Origin: Heloderma charlesbogerti
Taxonomy: Eukaryota; Chordata; Lepidosauria; Squamata; Helodermatidae
Length of the DNA: 64,000 nt
Direction: 5' to 3'
Assembly (NCBI GenBank): GCA_026122225.1
Contig: JANEZZ010001398.1
Coordinates: forward strand, 62,001-126,000
Below are positions 1 through 10,086 of the stretch, in pieces. Position 1 is the first letter of the stretch. Every line of letters begins with the position of its first letter. Position numbers and translations under genes: made by a program. The notes under the pieces were generated by a model. It worked only from the letters and a program-made list of their open reading frames with translations, ran no database searches and had not been told where the DNA came from.

Positions 1-18
1 TCAACCTGTATGCAGAAC

Positions 19-980
19 TAGGGATGGCGGAGAATTCCGCCACGGATTTCAGTGAGGCCGAATGCACTGGCATTTGGCCCCCCGGAACCCATGGCGGAAC
101 AGCCTCTCACCCCCCTTCGGAATCCCACCCGGGACAAAGCTTACCTGGGGCAGATGTTCTGGTGGCGGTGCCTTCGGTGGTGGCACCGGCAATACCAGCG
201 CCAGCGGCTGGTCTTTCAACCACCTGCCGCAGCCGCCATCTGTGTCCTGCTGTTTGCCGTGATAGGCTACATAAGTATTTACGTAGCCTATCATAGCAAG
301 CCAAAAAAAAAAAAACAGCATACACAAATGGCGGTGGCTACGGGGGCCGCCCTTTGTGTTCCCTTTTTTTTCACTGTTTTAGCCTACGTAAATATACGGT
401 GAAAAAAAGGGGAACACAATTAGTGTAGTGGGCGCCATTTGCATTTCCTTTTTTTTTGTCATTTTAGCCTAAGTAAATATTTACATAAGCTATTACAGTG
501 GGGGGGAAAAGAATGCAAATAGCACTCACTACGCTATTTGCATTCCCCTTGTTTTCGCTGTAATAGGCTACGTAAATATTTACGTAGGCTAAAACGGCAA
601 AAAATATGGAATGCAAATAGTGTAGTGGGCTGTTTTTCCTTTGCTTCCTTTGCTGCTGTTGTTTTTTTGCCTGCCGTGATAGGCTACATAAATACTTACA
701 TAGCCTATCATGGCAGCCTGCCTGGACGCAAATGGCGGCCACTACGGCAGCCGCCATTTGCTTCCACAGCAGCCCGTCTGCAGCCAGAACTCCGGCTGCG
801 GATGGCCCTGGCCAACTGCTCCACGGAGCCACTGTGGAGTGAAGCTGGCCAGGCAGGATTCCAAGGGGGAGGACCGGATCACCTCCTCCCCCGTCGAGGA
901 TTCCGGGGGGAGGGACTGAGCACCTCCCCCCCACCACATATCATATCCGCAGAAAGGTAAGTGACTTTCGTACATCCCTA
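19..980 (+). mobile_element. hAT-type foldback element, copy 1 (type A)
   Basis: Reference copy for the family. The ends are TAGGGATGGCGG and TACATCCCTA (inverted TAGGGATG/CATCCCTA). The 8-bp target TGCAGAAC lies at 11-18 and reappears as TGCAGCAGAAC at 981-991, a duplication with a 3-bp CAG slippage. Order inside: terminal hairpin around GGAGAATTCC; GCTTACCTGGGG at 139 (a splice-donor consensus on the minus strand); five short palindromes with CTACGTAAA arms at about 257-298, 378-408, 459-500, 556-598 and 676-715; GCCGCCATTTG stems between them; a GGGGGGAGG/CCTCCCCCC block; and AAAGGTAAGTGAC at 953-965 (a donor on the plus strand). There is no transposase. The TSD length and TAGGG termini indicate hAT. 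Small reading frames inside come from the palindromes and are not genes. Confidence 0.88.
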
Positions 981-1581
981 TGCAGCAGAACACATCATGC
1001 GGCTTGATGAATCGAAGGCTGGAGTTAAAATTGCTGGAAGAAACATTAATCTCAGATATGCAGATGATACCACTTTGATGGCTGAAAGCAAGGAGGAGCT
1101 GAGGAACCTCATGACGAAGGTGAAAGAAGAAAGTGCAAAAGCTGGGTGGCAGTTAAACCTCAAAAAAAACAAGATTATGGCAAACAGCTTGACTGATAAC
1201 TGGCAAATAGAGGGAGAAAACGTGGAGGCAATGACAGACTTTGTACTTCTAGGCGCAAAGATTACTGCAGACACTGACTGCAGCCTGGAAATCAGAAGAT
1301 GTTTACTTCTTGGGAGGACAGCAATGACAAATCTTGATAAAATAGTTAAGAGCAGAGATATCACACTGACAACAAAGGTCTGCATAGTTAAAGCAATGGC
1401 ATTCCCCGTAGTAACTTATGGCTGTGAGAGCTGGACCATAAGGAAGGCTGAGCGAAGGAAGATAGATGCTTTTGAAGTGTGGTGTTGGAGGAAAATTCTG
1501 AGAGTGCCTTGGACTGCCAGAAGATCAAACCAGTCCATCCTCCAAGAAATAAAGCCAGACTGCTCACTTGAGGGAATTTAA
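981..1581 (+). pseudogene. BovB reverse transcriptase C-terminal half (dead)
   Basis: The frame open to 1581 encodes the palm and thumb part of a BovB-type reverse transcriptase: RYADDTTLMAESKEEL (motif C with both aspartates), then FEVWCWRKILRVPWTARRS and SILQEIKPDCSLE. It would act at the target site, copying the LINE RNA into DNA. The frame breaks at 1579 after an indel relative to the family, and the rest of the C-terminus lies beyond the foldback at 2509-2734. The upstream part of the domain is missing because a foldback separates it at position 19. The product would lack the endonuclease and fingers, so no function is expected. Confidence 0.85.
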
Positions 1582-1605
1582 AGGCAAAACTGAAGCACTT
1601 TGACC

Positions 1606-2508
1606 TAGGGATGGCGGAGAATTCTGCCAAGGATTTCAGTGAGCCATTCCGCCCTGAAATCCAGGGTGGAATGGCCTGCCACCCCTGCCACACACCCCCG
1701 CGGATTCCCCCCTGGACGAAGCTTACCTGGGGCAGATGTTCTGGACGGTGGCAGCTCCAGTGGCGGCTCTGATGGCAGCGGTGGTGGCAGCTGGTCTTTC
1801 GACCAGCTGCTGCAGCTGCCATTTGCATCCTAGTCTTTGCCGTGATAGGCTACGTAAGTATTTACGTAGCCTATCACAACAAGCCAAGCAAAAAGAAAAC
1901 AGCATACCCAAATGGCGGCTATGGCTGCCGCCATTTGCGTTCCCTATTTTTTGCCATTTTAGACTACGCAAATATTTACGTAAGCTATTACGGTGGGAAA
2001 AAAGGAACACAAATAGGGCCCACTACGCTATTTGCGTTCCCCTTTTTTTTCGCCGTAATAGCCTATGTAAATATTTACGTAGGCTAAAACGGTGAAAAAT
2101 AGGGAACGCAAATGGCAGCCGCCGTAGCCGCCACCATTTGCGTACGCCATTGGGGTTTTTTGCTTTTTTGTGTACGCCGTTGTTTTGGGTTTTTTGCCCA
2201 GCCATGATAGGCTACATAAATACTTACATAGCCTATCACAGCAGCCTGGTTGGACGCAAATGGCGGCGGCTATGGCGGCCGCCATTTGCATCCTCAGCAG
2301 CTCGTCTGTGGCTGGAACTCCGGCTGCGGACAGCACTGGCTGGCTGCTCTGCGGAGCCACCGCGGAGTGGAGCCGGCCAGGCAGGATTCCAGGGGGGAGG
2401 ACCGGATCGCCTCCCCCCCATTGAGGATTCTGGGGGGAGGGATGGAGCGCCTCCCCCACCACCACGAATCAATTCTGTGAAAAGGTAAGTGACTTTCATA
2501 CATCCCAA
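1606..2508 (+). mobile_element. Foldback copy 2 (type A)
   Basis: The TSD CTTTGACC is perfect at 1598-1605 and 2509-2516. The terminal TA has decayed to AA on the right. Four core palindromes (about 1838-1881, 1955-1997, 2055-2096, 2200-2242) are separated by CAAATGGCGG/CCGCCATTTG stems. Donor consensus sequences are at both ends: GCTTACCTGGGG near 1726 (minus strand) and AAAAGGTAAGT near 2480 (plus strand). Confidence 0.9.
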
Positions 2509-2734
2509 CTTTGACCACATAATGAGAACACAGGATACCCTGGAGAAGATGCTGATGCTAGGGAAAGTGGAAGGCAAAAGGAAGAGGGGCCGACCAAGGG
2601 CAAGATGGATGGATGATATTCTGGAGGTGATGGACTCAACCTTGGGGGAGTTGGGGGTGGCGATGGCCGACAAGGAGCTCTGGCATGGACTGGTCCATGA
2701 AGTCACGAAGAGTCGGAAAAAACTGAACGAATAA
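2509..2734 (+). pseudogene. BovB ORF2 C-terminal tail
   Basis: The frame encodes F-D-H-I-M-R, then LEKMLMLGKVEGKRKRGRPR, and ends TKSRKKLNE followed by a stop. This is the conserved C-terminal end of BovB-type ORF2 and is followed directly by the ACA-rich 3' tail. It belongs to the same LINE copy as the reverse transcriptase fragment upstream. Sequence identity to the other BovB copies in the window is visibly lower here, suggesting an older or different subfamily. Confidence 0.75.
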
Positions 2735-2736
2735 AC

Positions 2737-3416
2737 TAGGGATGTACAAAAGTCACTTACCTTTTCGTGGATGTGATTCACGGGTGGGGGGGGAGCCACT
2801 CCGTCCTCTCCCCCAGAATTCTGCCCGGCCGGCTCCCTGGAGCAGCCAGCCAGGGCCATCCATAGCCAGAGTTCCAGCTGCAGACTGGCTGCTGCGGACA
2901 CAAATGGCAGCCACCATAGCGGCCGCCATTTGCGTCCAGCCAGGCTGCCATGATAGGCTACATAAGTATTTACATAGCCTATCACGGCAGGCAAAAAAAG
3001 CGTACACAAATGGCGGCTGCTACGGTGGCCACCATTTGCGTTCCCTATTTTTCACTGTTTTAGCCTACGTAAATATTTACGTAGGCTAAAATGGCAAAAA
3101 ATAGGGAACGCAAATGGCGGCCGCCGTAGCCGCCGCCATTTGCGTACGCTTTTGGGTGGGGTTGCTTGCCATGATAGGCTACGTAAATACTTACGTAGCC
3201 TATCACGGCAAACAGCAGATGGAAATGGCAGCTGCGGCAGCCGGTCGGAAGACCAGCCACCGCTGCCCCCGGAACATCCGCCCCAGGTAAGCTTCGTCCC
3301 AGGGGGGGAATCCACGGGGCGGGGGAGGGAGGCCATTCCGCCATGGATTTTGGGAGACCAAATGCCAGTGCATTTGACCTCACTGAAATCCGTGGCGGAA
3401 TTCTCTGCCATCCCTA
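2737..3416 (-). mobile_element. Foldback copy 3 (type A)
   Basis: The TSD GAATAAAC is perfect at 2729-2736 and 3417-3424, at the junction of the BovB body and its ACA tail. The element is inverted: it starts TAGGGATGTACAAAAG and ends TCTGCCATCCCTA. Three core palindromes are visible (about 2947-2988, 3055-3093, 3170-3212). The splice-donor strings read CACTTACCTTTTC near 2754 and CCCCAGGTAAGC near 3282. Confidence 0.9.
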
Positions 3417-3525
3417 GAATAAACAACAACAACTTCCAGTTAACACTATTCATTATAGATGGACATCATGGGTAATAATTTTACTAGGGTCATAGGCTAT
3501 CCACACAAAAAAGCTACCTCATTTA

Positions 3526-4849
3526 GGGCACAATCCCATGGCTGCTAGTAGGGATGGCGGAGAATTTCTCCCCGAAACTTCGGGGGGCCGAGCACCAACG
3601 TGTTCGGCCCCCCGAACACGTTTCAGGGAGAAATTCTCCGCACCCCCCCGCACACCGCAACCCCCCCCCGGGACGGGACTTACCTTTCCCAAATGTCCCT
3701 CCCAGCGACGGGTCCGGCCGGCGGTTCGGCAGGTGTTCATGCGGGGCGGGAGCGGCAGCCGGTCTTTTGACCGGCTGCCGCCCCCGCCATTCCAATAAAA
3801 GAAAAAAAAAACACCCCCGTGATAGGCTACGTGACGATTAACGTAGCCTATCACGGCTAGATCTGCAAAGTCAGCCGTGATAGGCTACGTTAATTGTCGC
3901 ATAGCCTATCACGGGTGACTTAAAAAAAAAAAAAGCGCGTACGGATAATGGCGGCCCCCATAGGGAGCCACCATTCGCGTTCCTTATTTGGTCGCTGTAG
4001 TCTACATAAAGATTTACGTAGACTACGGCGAAAATAAGGGCAACGCAAATAGCGTTGCCCTTATTTTCGCTGTAGTCTACGTAAATCTTTACGTAGACTA
4101 CAGCGACCAAATAAGGAACGCGAATGGCGGCTCCCTATGGAGGCCGCCATTTGCGTACGTGCTTTTTTTTTTCTTTTTTTTTAAGTCACCCATGATAGGC
4201 TATGTGACAATTAACGTAGCCTATCACGGCTGACTTTGCAGATCTAGCCATGATAGGCTACGTTAGTCGTCACGTAGCCTAACACGGGGGCGTTTTTTTT
4301 TAAAAAAAAATAACTTTGGAATTTGCGGCCGGGCGAGGCCTCCCTCCCCGGCCTGAACTTCGTGGGGGGAGCAGTGAAGCGCCTCCCCCCCACCGCGAAC
4401 AAGCTTCGAGGACAGGTAAGTGACTTTCGTCCACCCCTAGCTGCTAGACAGCAGCTAGATGGCCACAGGATTTTTTGGTTTTCAAGAACCAACCCCAGAG
4501 CCTGCGGTCTGAGGTTGGTTCCCAGAAAACCACCTCCCCACTCCCTCCCCCACCATGTTGTAAGCGGCGTGGATCATCCTGGGCTCTGCACTTGTAAAAG
4601 CAGTGTGGAGCGGGAAGAAAGGGGGCATTCCCTGGGGCAGGGGCAGCAGAAGCATCATTATGACTCTTCCTATGTGTGTCCCCCCCCGAACTACTCTGGC
4701 CAGGCAGCCGAAATTGGTCATCTAGCTGGTAATGAAGGGCAACTGGAGCATGGAGGAGAAGAGCCCCTCTGCATTCTGCCTGCCCTGGTGTGGATAGGTG
4801 ACTGCCCCCAAGCTCCAAGGCAGCTGCCTATCCTGACAGGATTGTTCCC
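3526..4849 (+). mobile_element. Harbinger-like MITE, interrupted by a foldback
   Basis: Starts TTA|GGGCACAATCC and ends AGGATTGTTCCC. With the foldback at 3549-4439 removed, the element is about 430 bp and contains an inverted CTAGATGGCCACAGGAT / GGCTGCTAG motif. The same family occurs cleanly at 34502-34848 with TAA on both sides, which fits the 3-bp TWA targets of PIF/Harbinger elements. Here the right-hand target is not preserved. The assignment rests on TIR and TSD style only. Confidence 0.5.
3549..4439 (+). mobile_element. Foldback copy 4 (type B)
   Basis: The TSD GCTGCTAG is perfect at 3541-3548 and 4440-4447. Type B ends fold as GAGAATTTCTCCCCGAAAC with a CGGGGGGCC / GGCCCCCCG stem. 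The core 3820-4290 is a large imperfect palindrome centred near 4050 (GGGCAACGCAAATAGCG). It is itself made of mirrored short palindromes in this order: GTGATAGGCTACGTGACGAT, the same motif inverted, GTAGTCTACGTAAATC, then the reverse series. The donors are AAAGGTAAGT on the minus strand (near 3680) and ACAGGTAAGTGAC on the plus strand (near 4413). Confidence 0.9.
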
Positions 4850-5136
4850 TCCTTCACTCCAGTTGGTAACCATCAACCCCTTTTCAAAGCCTTGGCCTAC
4901 TCTGTGAATACAGCACTACATTCATATAGCTCCTCCACCCATTCATTCAATCAAGCGAATATGTCCATATTCTCATTCATTTGCAAATGCTGAGCTGCTT
5001 CCTCCATTGACTAGAGACATGCAGGAGCTCCATCTGTCCACTGGAGCTTACATGAAGCTCTGGACTGAAGTGAATGGGTGCAATTAAAGGTGAATGTTAA
5101 ATATTCCTTTGAGGTGGATGACACCCAGGTACTTAT
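4850..5136. other. No feature seen
   Basis: AT-rich unique-looking sequence between two Harbinger-like MITE copies. No reading frame or repeat was recognised. Confidence 0.4.
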
Positions 5137-5530
5137 GGAGCAATCCTATGGCCACTAGTCAGTGGCTAGATGGCCATAGGATATGTGGGTTTCCAGGAAC
5201 TAACCTCGAAGCCCGCACTTCGAGGTTGGTTGCCAGAGAACCGACATTCCCCCCTCTCAGGCAACGCAGAACGGCCCCATGCTTGTAAGAGGAGCATGGA
5301 GTGGCCAAAATGGGGCATTCCGGTGGGGCGTTCTGGGGGGCGTTCCGGGGTGGGGAAGGCAGAAATGCTGGTTCAACAGATCCTATGTGTCATCTGGCAG
5401 CCTCCTTCCCCGCTCCGCCTTCCCGTGGCTAGACAGCCAAAATCGGCTGTCTAGCCGCAAATGCAGGGCAGGAGAGATGCAGAGGGAATGATCCCCTCCA
5501 TGCTTCTCCTGCCCTGCATTGGATAGTTTC
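5137..5530 (+). mobile_element. Truncated Harbinger-like MITE
   Basis: Starts GGAGCAATCCTATGGCC and carries the same inverted CTAGTCAGTGGCTAG and AGACAGCC/GGCTGTCTAG stems as the element at 34502-34848. It also shares a GATGCAGAG...GGGATGATCCCCTCC segment. It stops at CCCTGCATTGGATAG without the terminal inverted repeat, so it is a 3'-truncated copy. Confidence 0.5.
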
Positions 5531-6268
5531 ATAGAAACATTTGGTCTACGCTTAGGAAATCTGTTTGTTCTAAATGTGATCAGCACAGGGATTGGCCTTG
5601 TTTCGCTGTGGCTTGCGAGCACTGGGCATGCTGATTCAGTGCACTGGTTTCTTGGAAAACACATAATCTGAAAGTATTATTTCCCGCAGTAATATGGCTG
5701 AGTACATGTTCTTGTGTTAACCACATACCTGACACTGATATATTAAAGGTACTGAACAAGAATATCATGGGGCCTGTCATGCATTACCGCTTCCAGATTA
5801 ATATGTGAATTTGAACAAGTATATGGTAGATATAACATATGGTATATACTATGTGGGAAGCATAGATAATTAGAGAAACTTTGTTATTATGGCATTTGGA
5901 GAAAAGTGGGGAGAAGATTTTTGTTAATTATTCACTTATTTGTAGATCTGAAAGCTGCCTTAGACTGAGTGACATTTTCACCATCTGCTACAAGCCTCAC
6001 TTAACTGTAAACCAATTCTGAGGAGCTTCTACAGTTATTAAGGTCTGCTGTTTAAAGAATGCCTTCGGCTGTCCCATTAATGTCAATCCAATTATGTTTG
6101 GTGAGTCAGCATTTTTTCAAGCAGAAATGTTTGATATTCCAAGGCAGCATCAATTCTTTTTTTTCCCCTTCTCTCCACCCACCTTAAAAAACAACAACCA
6201 CTGTGTAAATCCCTCTCCTTTAAGATATTGACAAAAGCAGGATCCCATCAACTTTACTTGTAGATTAA
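5531..6268. other. Unannotated AT-rich stretch
   Basis: No gene, splice-bounded exon or recognised repeat. Short frames here show no family resemblance. Confidence 0.4.
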
Positions 6269-6388
6269 GGGCACAATCCTATGCATGTTTAGACAGAATA
6301 AAGTCCAACAACTCCCAGTATTCCCCCAGCCAGCCATGCTGGGAGTTGTAGGACTTTCTTCTGTCAAAACATGCATAGGATTACACCC
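6269..6388. mobile_element. Short Harbinger-like palindromic MITE
   Basis: A 120-bp hairpin starting TAA|GGGCACAATCCTATGC and ending GCATAGGATTACACCC|TAG. The arms share ATGTTTAGACAGA / TCTGTCAAAACAT. The near-matching TAA/TAG flanks fit a TWA target. It belongs to the same family as 62916-63017, which has perfect TAA on both sides. Confidence 0.65.
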
Positions 6389-6896
6389 TAGATCTCTTTC
6401 ATTCATCCAACTGCCACATTTGTGAGTTGTGAAACACTGACTGTTGTTTTCACACTTGCCTAACATAAGCACCATAGTTTTTACAATTAAGGACCATTGA
6501 ACACAAGTGCACAAAGTATGCCTTCTCATGCGAGACAGGAGTAAGTTTGACATCACATGTAGAGTATCTGTCAAAGGGCCCTAATTTAATACATATACAA
6601 CCCACTGTAAACAAGAACAGCAGATCTAATATTGAAACTGGTGGCTACGAAGTTGGCCAAAAAAAAGAGAGCAAAATTTCATTTTTGGCATTCGCATTTT
6701 TATTAATAAAACATATCATGCACAACACAGCCTACACACACCATTTAAAAAAAAAAAATCATGTGTCAGTGATCACATAATTGACGACATAGCACAATAT
6801 CAGTGAGTCACCACATAGAAGGATTCAACAGGCCAGTGCCAGATTTGATAGGCAATGTTCATACAGCAGCACCTCAAAGAATCCTGGTGCCCCCAC
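6389..6896. other. Unannotated stretch
   Basis: AT-rich; no gene or repeat recognised. The frame at 6547-6780 has no motif. Confidence 0.4.
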
Positions 6897-8107
6897 TAGG
6901 GATGTACGAATCCCTAGGGATGGCGGAGAATTCCGCCATGGACTCCAGTGAGGCCAGATCCTTTAGAATCTGGCCCCCCAGAGCCTGTGGCGGAACGGCC
7001 TCCCTCCCCTCCGCCACCCCGCGGAATCTCCCCAGAACAGACCTACCTGGTGGCGGATGCGGCAGCAGCTCTGGTGGCAAATTAAGCAGTGGTGGCAGCT
7101 CCAGCCGCTGCCAGGCTGCTGCGGATGCAAATGGCATCCTGCATAGGGAGCACCATTTGCATCCCTACGCTAGCCCGTGATAGGCTACATATATATTTAC
7201 ATAGCCTATCATGGCTAAAGTCCCCTATGCCATTTGTGTTCCCACTTTAGCCACTTTAGCCATGACATAAATATTTACGTAGCCTATCACGGGCTAGCGT
7301 AGGGATGCAAATGGCATCCCCTATGCAGGATGCCATTTGCATCTGCAGCAGCCCAGCAGTGGGTGGAGGCCCCGCTGCGGGTTGGCCCGGCCGGTGGCTC
7401 CACGGACTGGCTGCGGAGCGAAGCCAGTGGGGCAGGATTCCAGGGGGAGAGGAATGGATTGCCTCCCCCCCCCCGACGAGGATTCCAGGGAGAGGAACGG
7501 ACCGCTTCCCCCCACCTGCGGACCCCAGCAAAGCCAGGTAAGTGGGGTTTTGTACACCCCTATGAATCCCTTACCTGCTTCTGTTATGGGTCGTCCATGG
7601 GGGGGGAAGCGATCCGTTCCTCCCCCTGGAATCCTCCCTGGCTGGCTATGTTCTGCGGCAAGTCCACAGAGCCGCCAGCCGGGGCCGCCCACAGCTGGAC
7701 CTCCATCTGCTGCCGGGCTGTGGCCGCAAATGGCGGCTGCCGTATCAGCTGCCATTTGCGTCACTGTGTTAGCCGTAATAGGTTACATATATATTTACGT
7801 AGCCTATCACAGCAAAGAGCAGAGATGCAAATGGCGGCCGCTACGCCATTTGCATCCCTGCTCTTTTCATGATAGGCTACATAAATATATACGTAGCCTA
7901 TCATGGCTAACGCAGGGACGCAAACGGCGGCCACAGACCAGGGCCGCCATTCGCAGCCGCAGACAAGGGCAGCAGATGGCTTACAACAGGTAGGATCTGT
8001 CCCGGGGAATTTTCGTGGGGTGGCAGGGGGGAATGCTCTGTTCCTCCATGGACTTCTAAAGAATCCGGCCTCACTGGAGTCCATGGTGGAATTCTCTAAC
8101 ATCCCTA
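6897..8107 (-). mobile_element. Foldback copy 5 (type A), outer member of a nested pair
   Basis: The TSD GCCCCCAC is perfect at 6889-6896 and 8108-8115. Reading in: TAGGGATGTACGAATCCC, then a younger foldback (6915-7562), then TTACCTGCTTCTG onward to TCTCTAACATCCCTA. Two core palindromes lie at about 7770-7815 and 7868-7910. Its left splice-donor site (minus strand CAGGTAAGG) abuts the insertion point. Confidence 0.9.
6915..7562 (+). mobile_element. Foldback copy 6 (type A), nested inside copy 5
   Basis: It sits 18 bp inside the end of copy 5. The duplicated target is CGAATCCC (6907-6914) against TGAATCCC (7563-7570), 7 of 8 bases. Two core palindromes (7171-7214 and 7255-7295) flank a GCCATTTGTGTTCCC spacer. 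The right donor is GCCAGGTAAGT near 7532; the left donor is weaker (CCAGGTAGG on the minus strand). Confidence 0.9.
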
Positions 8108-8155
8108 GCCCCCACTCACCACCATGTCTACCATGTCACCACCATGTCTACCAGG

Positions 8156-8787
8156 AAGGGATGTTGGAGAATTCCGCCACCAATTCCAGGGAGGCCGAAT
8201 GCCAGAGCATTCGGCCTCCCGGAATCCATGGCGGAATGAAGCCAACTGCCCCACCACCCTGCAAAATGGCCCCAGAGCGGAGTCTACCTTTGTCGACCAT
8301 TCTGGTGCTCCTCGAATGGCGGCCATGTCTGCGGCCGCCATTCGCGTCTTTCGAATGGCCATGATAGGCTACGTAAGTATTTACGTAGCCTATCACAGCT
8401 AATGCAGGGATGCCATTTGTGTCCCTACGGAGGCCATGATAGGCTACATAAATATTTACATAGCCTATCACGGCAATAGGAAGGAACGCAAATGGCGGCC
8501 GCCGTAGCCGCCGCCATTTGTGTCCGTGTCTTTAGCCATGATAGGCTACGTATATATTTACGTAGCCTATCACGGCAAAAGACAGGGGTGCAAAAGGCAG
8601 CACTACGGCAGCCGCCATTTGCATCCCTGTGCAGCCCAGCGACTGGATGTCTGGCTGCGGGCGGCCCCAGCCAGCAGCTCTGCGGAGCGGAGCCGGCCGG
8701 GGAGTATTCTGGGGGGAGGGATGGAGCACCTCCCCACCACCACAGATTGCCCGGCATGGAGCCAGGTAAGTGTTTTGTACATCCCTA
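8156..8787 (+). mobile_element. Foldback copy 7 (type A)
   Basis: The TSD CTACCAGG is perfect at 8148-8155 and 8788-8795. The first base has changed (AAGGGATG). There are three core palindromes (8358-8398, 8431-8474, 8534-8577). The left donor has decayed to AAAGGTAGAC on the minus strand, while the right donor GCCAGGTAAGTG is intact. Confidence 0.9.
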
Positions 8788-8905
8788 CTACCAGGTAATG
8801 GGCAGGGGGTCTCTGTTTCTTTCTTCACATTTTTTTACTAGGGTGGCAAGTGCACAGTGAAGTGGCATCATCTACTTTTCCCCAGAATGTCTCTCTTTGG
8901 GTTAG

Positions 8906-9066
8906 AATCATAGAATGATAGGGCTGGAAGGGGCCTACAAGACCATTGAGCCCAACCCCGTGCTCAGTGCAGGAAGCCCGATTCCCAGGCAGTCTCCCAT
9001 CCAAGTACTAACCAGGGCTGACCCTGCTTAGCTTCCAAGATCAGTACCATCTCACCATAGTGGGGA
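8906..9066 (-). mobile_element. 5S rRNA-derived SINE with a CR1-like tail
   Basis: On the minus strand the head reads AAGCTAAGCAGGGTCAG, then TTAGTACTTGGATGGGAGAC and GCCTGGGAAT. These are the internal box A, intermediate element and box C region of 5S rRNA, i.e. the RNA polymerase III promoter. It continues into TTGGGCTCAATGG and GGCCCCTTCCAGCCCTATC, ending ATTCTATGATTCTA, which is the conserved 3' end of CR1 LINEs (also seen at 29389 and 45645 here). The composition suggests CR1-driven mobilisation. A post-insertion fusion of two repeats is the alternative. Confidence 0.6.
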
Positions 9067-9814
9067 AGACTGTTAAGGTTTCATTTTCCTTTCGCTTTTA
9101 AGGACTGCTTTTTCACTTTTGTCTGAAGTGCAGCACGATTCAAAGGAAACTTTGAACTCATGAATTTTTAGGGGTATTTGATACATTCTTCAAGAGGCAA
9201 ACTCATATTTGCCAGCAACTGTATACTTAGGAAACTGTAACCAGTCACTATTCTCTGAAGACTATGCTTGGACGATACACATTTGGGTGGAATTTGATGT
9301 TGTCTCACAAAACTAACATTTGAAGATCTCGCAGAGGGGATCTACAGAGGAAGCTTGAGAGGTGGAAGGAAGGGGTGCTTAATCTCTGCCAATTCTCCTC
9401 TTCCCCCCACCCCCACCATTTATCTCCAAGCCTGGCTTAGTATAGTTATGGAACCCATCTTGTAGGGGGGAAATGAGAAGCAACCTAGGGATATACTTTC
9501 AGAGGAGAAATAGGGTGGGGGTTATAACCATCCTCATGGGTAGATTTTTCCCAGCAAATGTTTCCACCCTCAGCATTATCATTACATGAGAACCCTGATT
9601 AGGAACCCTGACTTTCTTTCATAATGTCTCAAATGACCCCCACATGTTCTGAGAAACACACAAAATACCTTAAGCATAAAAATGTAAAGTATGAAGTACC
9701 CAATAACAGAGGTTTAACTGTTGTGGAATCACATTTCTGCCAAGTTGAACAGCAAAGCAGCTTCATGGGATCTTTATCCTATGTTTCTCCCAAAGTGGTT
9801 GGGACAATGTACTT
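9067..9814. other. Unannotated stretch
   Basis: No gene or known repeat recognised. Confidence 0.4.
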
Positions 9815-9894
9815 GAGGTTCTCTCATTTTATCTCAAAACAATCCTGTGAGGTAAGCAAGGCTGAGCAGTTGGGACCTGCCCAAGGCCACCCAG
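9815..9894 (-). mobile_element. MIR-type CORE-SINE, left piece
   Basis: On the minus strand the sequence contains the CORE segment (GTGGCCTTGGGCAGGTCCC) followed by CTCACAGGATTGTT. The copy is broken after CCACCCAG by a DNA transposon and resumes at about 11629 with CAGAGAGCTTAACAGC, so the two pieces are one SINE of about 160 bp. Confidence 0.65.
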
Positions 9895-10086
9895 GGCCGA
9901 TCTACATTGCGCCCACCATCGCAATGAATTCGGTATCCTGTCGGGTTAAACACTCTCACATTAAAACGTGATTATTCACACTCACCCATTTTCCCCATTG
10001 CAGTGCTTCATCGAATGCACGAGCTCCGTTCACACTCGAGCACTGTGCTGTTTTCCTGCTGTTTTCCTGCACGCGCTTGTCTGATC

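Larger units (their letters stand above)
1..3434 (+). mobile_element. RTE/BovB LINE 3' fragment, split by three foldback elements
   Basis: Removing three foldback insertions (19-980, 1606-2508, 2737-3416) and their duplicated targets leaves one continuous LINE fragment. It runs from the middle of the reverse transcriptase domain to the 3' end. The left edge reads N-L-Y-A-E, and translation resumes at 981 with A-E-H-I-M-R and the catalytic Y-A-D-D box. The last part (2509-2736) encodes the usual C-terminal stretch rich in R/G/K (RGRPRARW) ending near a short ACAACAACA tail at about 3434, as in BovB elements. The 5' part lies outside the window or was never copied. A frameshift near 1575 and the insertions make it dead. 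Confidence 0.85.

Noticed and set aside
52..402. Recurrent small frames with GYVNIYVAYHG- or RLRKYLRSLS-like peptides throughout the window
   Set aside because: They translate the GATAGGCTACGTAAATA palindromes in different frames; the same peptide appears from both strands, as expected of a palindrome.
3820..4290. CRISPR-like appearance of regularly spaced ~40-bp palindromes
   Set aside because: Spacers are themselves repeated and palindromic, units alternate orientation, the context is eukaryotic, and target duplications define a transposon.
4323..4907. A 194-codon open frame as a host gene
   Set aside because: It spans the end of a foldback and a MITE, has no domain and no splice-site context; opposite-strand frames are equally long.
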